Shown here: positions 25,138 to 32,377 of the stretch, piece after piece
Layout: each line of letters begins with the position of its first letter
How positions within the stretch are numbered: the first letter of the stretch is position 1
Assembly: GCF_900103415.1 (NCBI RefSeq)
Contig: NZ_FMXB01000011.1
Coordinates: 1-64,000 of the forward strand
Reading direction: 5' to 3'
Length of the DNA: 64,000 nucleotides
Origin: Methanobrevibacter millerae
Lineage (GTDB): Archaea; Methanobacteriota; Methanobacteria; Methanobacteriales; Methanobacteriaceae
Program-made: the position numbers and the translations under genes
The notes under the pieces: generated by a model
Databases searched by the model: none
Seen by the model: the letters and a program-made list of their open reading frames with translations, nothing else
Told to the model about the DNA's origin: nothing

Positions 25138-25216
25138 TTACATTGTTTTTATAATAACTTTTAACTTAATATATGATTTTATTAACAGTAAGAATATTTA
25201 AATAGGTGAATTTTTC

Positions 25217-25684
25217 ATGGAAGATACTAATAGTTCCATATATGCTCTTAAAACATCCGTAGGTCAAGAAAGAAACGTAGCTAGACTTTTAGCACGCAAA
25301 GCTAAAATGCCTGGTGTTGGCATTTTATCAATTCTTGTTCCTGAATCTTTAAAAGGGTATATCTTAGTTGAATCTGTAACAAAAATAGATTTAAGAAATC
25401 CTAATTTGAAAGTACAGCATTTAAGAGGTGTTGTCGAAGGAAAAGGTGGTATAACCTTTGATGAAGCTAAAAGATTCTTAAAGCCAGAACCTATTATTTC
25501 CTCAATTCAAAAGGGAAGTATTGTTGAACTCATTTCTGGTCCTTTCAAGGGTGAAAGAGCTAAAGTGGTTCGTATTGATGAATCACGTGAAGAAGTTGTT
25601 CTTGAGTTAATAGAAGCAGCAGTTCCAATTCCGGTAACTGTTAAAGCTGATCAAATAAGAATAATTCAAAAGGAGGCTGACTGA
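25217..25684 (+). CDS. spt5: Transcription elongation factor Spt5 (NusG family)
   Basis: A 155-residue archaeal Spt5: an NGN domain ([23 protein letters not shown] to KGYILVE) followed by a KOW domain ([37 protein letters not shown]). With Spt4 it clamps RNA polymerase for processive elongation. It is the first gene of the ribosomal operon: its stop overlaps the rpl11 start by one base (TGATG), so translation is coupled. Confidence 0.96.
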   Translation: MEDTNSSIYALKTSVGQERNVARLLARKAKMPGVGILSILVPESLKGYILVESVTKIDLRNPNLKVQHLRGVVEGKGGITFDEAKRFLKPEPIISSIQKGSIVELISGPFKGERAKVVRIDESREEVVLELIEAAVPIPVTVKADQIRIIQKEAD

Positions 25685-26166
25685 TGGCTAAAGATACAGT
25701 CGAAGTTCTTATCGAAGGTGGAAGCGCTACTCCGGGACCTCCATTGGGCCCAGCTTTAGGACCTTTCGGTATTAACATGATGCAGGTAGTTGATGAAATT
25801 AACAAAAAAAGTGCTGACTTTGCAGGAATGAAAGTGCCTATCAAAGTCACCATTGATAGAGATACCAAAGATTTCGAAATTGAAATCGGTACTCCGCCAA
25901 CTACAGCTTTAATCATGCAAGAATTAGGCATCGAAAAGGCTTCTCACGAACCGGGTTTAGACATTGTCAATGACTTACCTATCGAAACTGCATTGAAAAT
26001 CGCTAGAATGAAGTACGATTCATTACTTTCTAACGATTACAAGGCTGCAACCAAAGAGGTTATGGGAACCTGTGTAAGTATGGGAATTTCCGTAGACGGC
26101 AAAGACCCAAGAGAAGCACAAAAAGACGTCGATGCCGGCGTATATGATGATATCTTAGTAGAATAG
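25684..26166 (+). CDS. rpl11: Ribosomal protein L11 (uL11)
   Basis: A 160-residue uL11 with the N-terminal [28 protein letters not shown] and the rRNA-binding C-terminal domain ([23 protein letters not shown]). It supports the GTPase-associated centre with the L10/L12 stalk. It overlaps spt5 by one base. An unusually long gap of 178 bp with a structured leader separates it from rpl1. Confidence 0.97.
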   Translation: MAKDTVEVLIEGGSATPGPPLGPALGPFGINMMQVVDEINKKSADFAGMKVPIKVTIDRDTKDFEIEIGTPPTTALIMQELGIEKASHEPGLDIVNDLPIETALKIARMKYDSLLSNDYKAATKEVMGTCVSMGISVDGKDPREAQKDVDAGVYDDILVE

Positions 26167-26344
26167 ATATCGGTTAATAAAATTTAAGTTAATATGTAAA
26201 ACGGTGTATATGATGTTATAATTTACGGATTATAATTGATATACTGTTTTTTAATTCATGCAATCGTGAAGAATTTTTTCTTGCAAACGATCTCATGAAA
26301 CCAAAAATAAACCACTGAACAGAAAATGTTCATGGGGGACGAAT
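26167..26344 (+). promoter_or_regulatory. Structured leader before rpl1, candidate L1 autoregulatory site
   Basis: The 178-bp gap contains TATA-like blocks and, next to the start, TGAACA (26316-26321) and TGTTCA (26327-26332), forming a 6-bp hairpin directly before the ribosome site ggggg. The preceding catgaa (about 26294-26299) could pair instead with ttcatg. In several archaea L1 represses its own mRNA by binding an rRNA-like structure near the start; a similar role here is inference. Confidence 0.4.
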
Positions 26345-26983
26345 ATGACACAAGATATAGTTAATGCGGTGAAGGAGGCTAAAGAACAATCTAAGCCGAG
26401 AAACTTCACTGAGTCCGTAGATATTATTATTAATATCCGTGACTTAGATGTCAAAAGGCCAGAAAATAGGTTTAATGAGGAAGTTACTCTTCCTAAAGGC
26501 CGTGGCAAAGAGGTAAAAATCGGAGTCATAGCTGATGGGGAACTTATTGTTCAAGCTAAAGATGCAGGCCTCGATCTTGTAATCAACAAAAACGATTTAG
26601 AAGAGTTAGGAAAAGATAGAAAAGCTGCCAAAAAAATGGCAAACTCTGTCGATTTCTTCATAGCTCAAGCTGATATGATGCCACTCGTTGGTAGGTTCCT
26701 TGGTCCGGTTCTCGGTCCTCGTAACAAAATGCCAAAACCAGTTCCGGCAAGTATCAAACTTGACCCTCTTTTAGAAAGATTACAAAGTACTGTCAAAGTT
26801 GGCGTAAAACAACAGCCACTCATTCAAATTGTTGTTGGAAGCCAGGACATGTCCGAGGATGATATAGCTGAAAATGTGGAAACTGTTCTTACAGTCTTAG
26901 ACCGCAATTTAGAAAAAGGAAGAAGTCAAATAAAATCCATGTTTATTAAAACAACTATGGGTCCAAGCGTGAGGGTGATCTAA
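26345..26983 (+). CDS. rpl1: Ribosomal protein L1 (uL1)
   Basis: A 212-residue uL1: [24 protein letters not shown] at the N-terminus, the inserted domain II with [19 protein letters not shown], and the C-terminal TTMGPSVRV. It forms the mobile L1 stalk that helps release deacylated tRNA. Its stop overlaps the rpl10 start by one base. It is likely self-regulated through the leader just upstream. Confidence 0.97.
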   Translation: MTQDIVNAVKEAKEQSKPRNFTESVDIIINIRDLDVKRPENRFNEEVTLPKGRGKEVKIGVIADGELIVQAKDAGLDLVINKNDLEELGKDRKAAKKMANSVDFFIAQADMMPLVGRFLGPVLGPRNKMPKPVPASIKLDPLLERLQSTVKVGVKQQPLIQIVVGSQDMSEDDIAENVETVLTVLDRNLEKGRSQIKSMFIKTTMGPSVRVI

Positions 26984-27996
26984 TGGCTCATGTTGCTGAA
27001 TGGAAAAAAGAAGAAGTTTTAGAGCTCAAAGGTCTCATAGACAAATATGATGTCGTTGGTATTGTCGATTTACTCAACATTCCAGCAAAACAGCTTCAGG
27101 AAATGAGAAGAAATCTCAAGGACAAGGCTGTTATCAGAATGTCTAAGAAAAACCTTATTGATTTAGCTCTCGAAGATTGTAATGCTAGCAAAAACAACAT
27201 TGTTGATTTGTCTGGACATATGGACGGTCAAGTTGCAATTATCGCAACCGAAATGAATCCGTTCAAGTTATACAAAATCCTAGAAGATAGTAAGACCTCT
27301 GCTCCTGCTAAGCCAGGAACTATCGCTCCGGAAGATATTGTAGTACCTGCCGGTGATACAGGATTCGAACCTGGTCCGTTTTTAGGTGAATTGCAGCAAG
27401 TTGGAATTCCTGCAAAGATCGATAAAGGAAAAATTGTTGTTCAAAAAGATACTGTTGTTGTCGAAGCAGGCGAAGCAGTACCTAAAGATGTTGCAGCAAC
27501 CTTATCAAGATTGGATATTAATCCAATGGAAGTGGGAATTGATTTAAAAGCAGTATATGAAGATGAAGCAGTTTATACTTCAGACTTACTTGCAATCGAT
27601 GAAGAACAAACAATGGCTGACTTACAAGGCGCAATCAGAAGCGCATTTAACTTGTCTATTAACGCAGCTATACCTACTGATGAAACTATTTCCAGCATTA
27701 TTACTCTAGCTTACACCAGAGCAATTAATGTCGGTGTAGAAGCAGCAATATTAACTTCAGAAACTTCAGGACCAATTATCGGACTCGCACAAGCTAAGAT
27801 GTTAGCTATCGCATCAGCTGTCGCTGACAAAGCAGGTGCTATTGACGATGAATTAGCTGAAAAACTATCAAACGTTGCTGTTGCAGCAGCTCCAGTAGTT
27901 GAAGAAGTTGAAGAAGAGGAAGTAGAAGAAGAGGAAGAAGAGGAAGAAGTATCCGAAGAAACAGCAGCAGCTGGTTTAGGAGCTCTCTTTGGTTAA
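26983..27996 (+). CDS. rpl10: Ribosomal protein L10 / P0 (uL10)
   Basis: A 337-residue archaeal P0-type protein. The N-terminal rRNA-binding domain is [24 protein letters not shown] to [11 protein letters not shown], the inserted domain is [23 protein letters not shown], and long helices bind L12 dimers. It ends with an acidic, Glu-rich stretch and the shared stalk tail [10 protein letters not shown], which recruits translation factors. It is part of the L1-L10-L12 operon. Confidence 0.97.
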   Translation: MAHVAEWKKEEVLELKGLIDKYDVVGIVDLLNIPAKQLQEMRRNLKDKAVIRMSKKNLIDLALEDCNASKNNIVDLSGHMDGQVAIIATEMNPFKLYKILEDSKTSAPAKPGTIAPEDIVVPAGDTGFEPGPFLGELQQVGIPAKIDKGKIVVQKDTVVVEAGEAVPKDVAATLSRLDINPMEVGIDLKAVYEDEAVYTSDLLAIDEEQTMADLQGAIRSAFNLSINAAIPTDETISSIITLAYTRAINVGVEAAILTSETSGPIIGLAQAKMLAIASAVADKAGAIDDELAEKLSNVAVAAAPVVEEVEEEEVEEEEEEEEVSEETAAAGLGALFG

Positions 27997-28056
27997 AATT
28001 AAATTTAAAATTTTTTGATTTAAACATTATAATTTAAATAAACTAATGGTGATAAC

Positions 28057-28365
28057 ATGGAATATATATATGCGGCAATGATTTTGCACAGTGCAGAAAA
28101 AGATATTAACGAAGAAAATGTTAAAAGTATTATTGAAGCAGCAGGAATCGAAGCAGACGATGCTAGAATCAAAGCTTTAATCGCAGCTTTAGAAGATGTT
28201 GACATCGACGAAGCTATGGAAACTACTGCTATGGCAGCAGCAGCTCCTGCAGCAGCAGCTCCAGCAGCAGCTGAAGCTGTCGAAGAGGAAGAAGAAGAGG
28301 AAGAAGAGGAAGAAGAAGTTACCGAAGAAGCAGCAGCAGCTGGTTTAGGTGCTTTATTCGGATAG
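28057..28365 (+). CDS. rpl12: Ribosomal protein L12 / P1 (stalk)
   Basis: A 102-residue stalk protein: the helical dimerisation domain [30 protein letters not shown], an Ala-rich hinge, a run of glutamates, and the C-terminal [11 protein letters not shown] identical in kind to that of L10. Multiple copies bind L10 and capture elongation factors. It ends the operon, with its stop inside the terminator stem. Confidence 0.97.
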   Translation: MEYIYAAMILHSAEKDINEENVKSIIEAAGIEADDARIKALIAALEDVDIDEAMETTAMAAAAPAAAAPAAAEAVEEEEEEEEEEEEVTEEAAAAGLGALFG

Positions 28366-28402
28366 ATTTTTTTAAATCTATCACCTTTATTTCTTTTTTT
28401 TA
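28361..28402 (+). terminator. Terminator of the ribosomal operon
   Basis: GATAGATTT/AAATCTATC form a 9-bp stem with loop TTTT, followed by acctttatttctttttttt. The stem overlaps the rpl12 stop codon. Confidence 0.75.
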
Positions 28403-28443
28403 ATTAACCAAAACCGATTACCAAATAAATTACCATCAGAGCC

Positions 28444-29574
28444 ATGACTATCACACAGATTAATATTTGCCAATACTATAAGTTAAATGAGGAAGAATGG
28501 CATGATAATTTTCTAGTATATCTTGATGAAAAGCTTGCTAATTGGGATTTCAGAAATTACTGGAAGTCAAATGAGGATTCCAAAACTAATCTTATTGGAG
28601 GTCATCATAATGAATATCTTGATATTATTAGAAAAAAGGTGTCCTATGATGTTTATCATTTAGATGATGCTAAAATTAATGTATTTTTGGAGAAATTAAA
28701 TGATTTTGAAGATATTTTTAAACCTAATTCTGAACCAACATTTTTTGCGAAATTAACATATTCCGTATGTGTTGAATTTTATGATGAGAATGGTATGTGG
28801 TTCAATAATATTTTCTGGCAATTTCCAAAAAACTGGATTGATTTCGGGATTTTGCTGGAATATCTCATTGGCTTTGATGTTTTGAATATTGATTACTCTA
28901 AACAATTCATCACAACAATTAATTATGACATTAAAAAAGAAGGAATATTTGATTTAACTACTAATAGAAAGTTAGACCTTAAAAAAATCAATTTTAAACA
29001 TTATTCTAGTGATTATTCATTTTTCACTAAATTCTGCATTGATTTTCAAGAATCAAAAATGTATAGGCTATTTGATGATAACTGTGTTTTTTCCTCTCAG
29101 AACTTAACGGATTTTGAATTAAACAAGATTAATGAGCTATTAATTGAACATAATATATTTCTATGGAATCAAAAAGAGTCATGGGCTCCAGTTAATGAGG
29201 ATAATCCTCAATGCATGTGGGATATCGAGCTTATATTTGATAATGATGCTATTTTTCATGCAGGATCTTCGGATAGTTATACTTTAACATATTTCGATTT
29301 CGGTTCAGCCCTGCTTGATTTATTTGGAAAAGATTTGCTGAAAATCGCCGAACCGGATTATGGGAAATTTAAATGTAAATATGCTCTTAAATATGAATGT
29401 AATCAATACAAAAAAGGATTTATTGAAGGTTTAAATTTCGGAGCTCTTGAAGTAATTGAAAATAATAAGTTTGAGATAGCCAAATACATGTTCTACGAAG
29501 GATGGTCTTTTGATGCCATTTCTGAGATTACTGGATTGAATTTTGATGAAATCAAATCTTTACCTTTACATTAA
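28444..29574 (+). CDS. Orphan protein with a Rpn/transposase-like C-terminal tail
   Basis: I do not recognise the main part of this 376-residue protein. It is rich in aromatic and acidic residues (many W, Y, F, D) with no signal or membrane segments. The last ~45 residues (KGFIEGLNFGALEVIENNKFEIAKYMFYEGWSFDAISEITGLNFDEIKSL) closely resemble the helical tail of Rpn-type PD-(D/E)XK nucleases (EIAKKLL-EGLSIEEIAKITGLSIEEI). The upstream part lacks a visible nuclease motif in that fold's order. The start at 28444 has no ribosome site, so it may be leaderless. It is more AT-rich than the ribosomal genes before it and opens an accessory island. Confidence 0.5.
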   Translation: MTITQINICQYYKLNEEEWHDNFLVYLDEKLANWDFRNYWKSNEDSKTNLIGGHHNEYLDIIRKKVSYDVYHLDDAKINVFLEKLNDFEDIFKPNSEPTFFAKLTYSVCVEFYDENGMWFNNIFWQFPKNWIDFGILLEYLIGFDVLNIDYSKQFITTINYDIKKEGIFDLTTNRKLDLKKINFKHYSSDYSFFTKFCIDFQESKMYRLFDDNCVFSSQNLTDFELNKINELLIEHNIFLWNQKESWAPVNEDNPQCMWDIELIFDNDAIFHAGSSDSYTLTYFDFGSALLDLFGKDLLKIAEPDYGKFKCKYALKYECNQYKKGFIEGLNFGALEVIENNKFEIAKYMFYEGWSFDAISEITGLNFDEIKSLPLH

Positions 29575-29690
29575 TGGCTGTCGGCTTGTTGACTATTGTG
29601 TGTTTTTTTTATTTATTGAAGGAGGAAATTTTTAAATATTATTAATTTGTATATATATATCCTTTTAATGATAATTATAGGAGGTATTTC

Positions 29691-30218
29691 TTGGACAAAA
29701 AATATGCAATAATTATTGGTATTATTTTAGCTGTATTTCTCATTTCATCAAGTTATGCACTTTTAACTAATGATAATGCAGATTCCACTACTAAAAATAC
29801 TAATAATGTTACAAAAGACACTAATATTACCGCAGATAAATCTGTTAGTGTAGATAATAATAGTACGGATAAATCAGTTGCCGTTGATAAATCTATAGAT
29901 GCAGATAAATCCGTCGGTTTAAAATCTGTAATGGAAGATATAACTCCTAACTCTAATATTGTTAGTGAAAATCCTCCGGCAGATAGAATATACCGTGAAA
30001 ACGGCACACTATTTTTCGAAGGATATGGCGGAAATGGAAATAGATTTTTCTCAGAAATGCAAGATTTGCCTAATGAGCATCACCCTGTTGATGGTGATTT
30101 TGTAAATCCTGATAATTCTGAAGAAAAACTCGATCCGGCTGATAATCCTGTCATGAAAAATAAAGGAGATATCTATAACCAACTAAAATTAACTCCGGAA
30201 ACTATGGTTTATATTTAG
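29691..30218 (+). CDS. Secreted, Ser/Asp/Lys-rich low-complexity protein
   Basis: A 175-residue protein. Residues 1-24 are a signal peptide or anchor (IIIGIILAVFLISSSYALLT). Residues ~25-80 are low complexity with short repeats of the type DKSV/DNNST (ADKSVSVDNN, DKSVAVDKS, DADKSVGLK). The C-terminal ~90 residues (PPADRIYRENGTLFFEGYGGNGNRFFSEM and DPADNPVMKNKGDIYNQLKLTP) look folded but unknown to me. The start is TTG at 29691 because a near-perfect ribosome site, taggaggt, lies 6 bases upstream and no ATG is suitable. A clear terminator follows. Confidence 0.65.
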   Translation: MDKKYAIIIGIILAVFLISSSYALLTNDNADSTTKNTNNVTKDTNITADKSVSVDNNSTDKSVAVDKSIDADKSVGLKSVMEDITPNSNIVSENPPADRIYRENGTLFFEGYGGNGNRFFSEMQDLPNEHHPVDGDFVNPDNSEEKLDPADNPVMKNKGDIYNQLKLTPETMVYI

Positions 30219-30245
30219 GTTAGATTATTCTAACCTCTTTTTTTA
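30217..30245 (+). terminator. Terminator after the secreted low-complexity gene
   Basis: AGGTTAGA/TCTAACCT form an 8-bp stem with loop TTAT, followed by ctttttttatt, overlapping the stop codon. Confidence 0.75.
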
Positions 30246-30484
30246 TTACTGCCATCATAAAGTCTTTAATATTATTATTTCTATAACTCACAGTATTTCA
30301 TCTTCTAAACAGTATTTTATCTAAATCATTTCTGATTATAATTATTTTAAATCTTTTTAAATTAAAAAGAAGTTATAAACTCATATGATGTATTAATAGG
30401 GAAAATATGGTTATATGCAATAAGAAAGAAAATTTTTATATATTTTAATATTATTAATAAATATTAATTAATTATTGTCTATGG

Positions 30485-30769
30485 GTGATTTTAATTAAAT
30501 TGAAAATTGTTTTGATTTTGACTTGTTTTTTATTTCTTTTTTGTATGTCTTCGGTTTATGCTTTTGAAGATAATAGTACTGATGTATTAATGATTGGTAA
30601 TGAATCTGGTTTTGATGATGAGCTTAGTTCTAATGGGGGTAATAATTTGCCTGTTGATACGTTTTTGAATTCTTCTGATCTTGTTAAGTATTATGGTGGA
30701 AATCAATGTTTTAGTGTTTCATTATTGGATTGTGATGGTAATGCTTTATCTAATAAAAATATTAATTAG
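30485..30769 (+). pseudogene. Truncated adhesin-like protein (signal peptide and start only)
   Basis: GTG 30485 opens a 94-residue frame with a signal peptide (LIKLKIVLILTCFLFLFCMSSVYA) and a Ser/Asn/Asp-rich start. Its end, YYGGNQCFSVSLLDCDGNALSNKNIN, matches the first strands of the Ig-like repeats in the large adhesin-like proteins of these methanogens (the usual continuation, -FTINGVTY-, is missing). The frame stops abruptly and a different sequence follows. It reads as the surviving 5' end of a much longer surface protein. Confidence 0.65.
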
Positions 30770-30906
30770 GCAATACAGATGATGAGATTATAAAGTATCT
30801 TTTTGTAAATGTATTTAGTAAAATTAAAAGTGTAATATTAGATTATTATTATAATAAAGAAGATTCTTGGATTTATTCATATGTTGGTGAGATATTATGC
30901 ACTTAA
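30769..30906 (+). pseudogene. 45-codon 3' remnant of an unknown gene
   Basis: After the adhesin stop a frame without a start codon encodes GNTDDEIIKYLFVNVFSK and then a Tyr-rich tail to a stop at 30904-30906. It overlaps the next gene's ATG (30897), and that gene's ribosome site ggtgag lies inside it, as in a natural operon. This suggests the true 3' end of a gene whose 5' part was deleted in fusion with the adhesin start. Confidence 0.4.
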
Positions 30907-31226
30907 AAGATTTTTTTAGAATTATGTTATCAAGTAAAAATAAGTTATCTTCTAAAGAAAGAATATATTCTATTGAATTTAAATTAATGTTTGGATGTTT
31001 GTTTTCCTTAATTTTAGCATTAATGTTGTTTTTAATTTATAAATCTATTCGCTCTATTATTTATGGCAGTTCCATATTTATGTTAACGTTTATTCTTTTG
31101 GAATTTTATTCATTTTACGCATTTAATATTGAATCTATTAATGGTAATCCATCAGACTTAGTTTATTATAATTACATCTTATTCGGATTTTTCTTATTAA
31201 TTTTTATTTTCTTAAAATCGGTTTAA
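30897..31226 (+). CDS. Small three-helix membrane protein, copy A1
   Basis: I do not recognise the family. This 109-residue protein has a charged N-terminus containing SSKERIYSIEFK and three hydrophobic segments (about 36-52, 58-80, 92-108). ATG 30897 follows ggtgag at good spacing. It is followed after 14 bp by B1; a related but frameshifted A2-B2 pair comes next. The very AT-rich composition matches the island. A transport, immunity or toxin-like role are all possible; nothing in the sequence decides. Confidence 0.6.
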   Translation: MHLKDFFRIMLSSKNKLSSKERIYSIEFKLMFGCLFSLILALMLFLIYKSIRSIIYGSSIFMLTFILLEFYSFYAFNIESINGNPSDLVYYNYILFGFFLLIFIFLKSV

Positions 31227-31240
31227 AGGAGCTTGTTAAT

Positions 31241-31495
31241 ATGAAATTATTGAATATAATAATGTTAATTTGTGTAGTATTGTCTTTTTTATTATCATTA
31301 TTAATTTTATTTTTATATAATTTTTCCCTATGCATTATTTTTTATTTATTTTCTATGGGATTAATCTTGACGCTTATTTTAATATCTGGCAAAAGAATAT
31401 TTCACATAAATAAATATAATATTGAATTGAAGAAATTAATTTTTATTTGGATAATTATTATTGTTATTCTATTCATAATCAAATTTTATTTGTAA
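31241..31495 (+). CDS. Small three-helix membrane protein, copy B1
   Basis: 84 residues, almost entirely hydrophobic: three predicted helices, with the cytoplasm-like loop SGKRIFHINKYNIELKK before the last. Its counterpart B2 (31845-32145) keeps the pattern KKDYAIGKYKFKCDIFIFIW. The ribosome site aaaggag lies 9 bases before ATG 31241. It is cotranscribed with A1. Family and function are unknown. Confidence 0.6.
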   Translation: MKLLNIIMLICVVLSFLLSLLILFLYNFSLCIIFYLFSMGLILTLILISGKRIFHINKYNIELKKLIFIWIIIIVILFIIKFYL

Positions 31496-31505
31496 GGTGG
31501 ATCTT

Positions 31506-31811
31506 ATGGATATTGATTATTTTAAAAAATATTATTTAGTAAATATAATGATTTGGATTCAAAAGAGCGTGTTGATAATATTAAATTAAGATTAATTATA
31601 TTTTCTATTTTTACCGATTATTTTTTGTTTGATTGTATTTTTCTTATCTGGGTTCTCTATTTTATTTTTCCTTAGTATTTTCATTGCATTTTTTATAATA
31701 CTTTTCATGCTGAAATATTTAACCTCTTTATTATCCGTTGAATTATTTGGAAAAAACAATCATTCAAATATCAATTCATTTATCTTATTGATAACTGGTT
31801 TTATATGTTAA
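31506..31811 (+). pseudogene. Frameshifted duplicate of A1 (A2)
   Basis: ATG 31506 begins MDIDYFKKYY, then the frame is lost after about 11 codons. In other frames the sequence goes on with SKYNDLDSKERVDNIKLRLIIFSIF, parallel to the SSKERIYSIEFKLMFGCLFS part of A1, and then with LIVFFLSGFSILFFLSIFIA to a stop at 31811. At least two frameshifts are needed to restore it, so it is a decayed copy. Confidence 0.65.
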
Positions 31812-31844
31812 TAATAATTTACTTTTAAGGTAGGTGTAGGTAAA

Positions 31845-32145
31845 ATGGATATTTTAAATTCTTTGTTGGTAACGGATAAGACTAATTTCATGCGTTTAAT
31901 ATTTTTTGTTTTATTCTGTGATATCGTTATTCGCTTTTTTATGTTCGAATTTTTATAATCAAAAAATTTTATTAATCATATATTTATTTTTAATTGGATT
32001 ACTTTTATTATTTTTAGTAATATTTGATAAAAAAGATTATGCTATCGGAAAATATAAATTTAAATGCGATATATTTATTTTCATATGGTTTTTTATTGTT
32101 TTAATCTTTTTATATCGGTCCATTAAGAATTATTTGGGAATCTGA
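31845..32145 (+). pseudogene. Frameshifted duplicate of B1 (B2)
   Basis: ATG 31845 has a good ribosome site (aaggtagg region) and runs 38 codons. The homologous continuation is in another frame from about 31906: ILLIIYLFLIGLLLLFLVIF, then KKDYAIGKYKFKCDIFIFIWFFIVLIFLY, matching the end of B1. One frameshift near 31915-31925 separates the parts. It could still yield a 79-residue product from TTG 31906, but no ribosome site is seen there. Confidence 0.6.
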
Positions 32146-32304
32146 ATCTAATTAAAAATTATTAATACTATCCCTTGTGGATTAATGATGATTTAAATAA
32201 GGGAGGATTTATTAATCGGGTGTTGATTTTATTTGTTTTAACCAATCAATCCTTTTCTATATGGAAATTTAAAATTATATCTTTCATTATTGCTTAATTA
32301 AAAT

Positions 32305-32318
32305 GTTGTTGACAACAA
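32305..32318 (+). promoter_or_regulatory. Inverted repeat upstream of alaS
   Basis: GTTGTTGACAACAA is a near-palindrome 60 bp before the alaS start. The half TTGACAAC also occurs in the putative operator of the MarR gene at 55161-55175. AT-rich promoter-like DNA surrounds it. Confidence 0.3.
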
Positions 32319-32377
32319 GTTATTTTGAAAGTTATTTATTATATTAACAACATACAATTTACTAATAAATCTTTAAA

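Noticed and set aside
27839-28205. Leu/Ser-rich minus-strand ORFs over rpl10 and rpl12
   Set aside because: They are antisense shadows of the Glu/Ala-rich tails of the stalk proteins.
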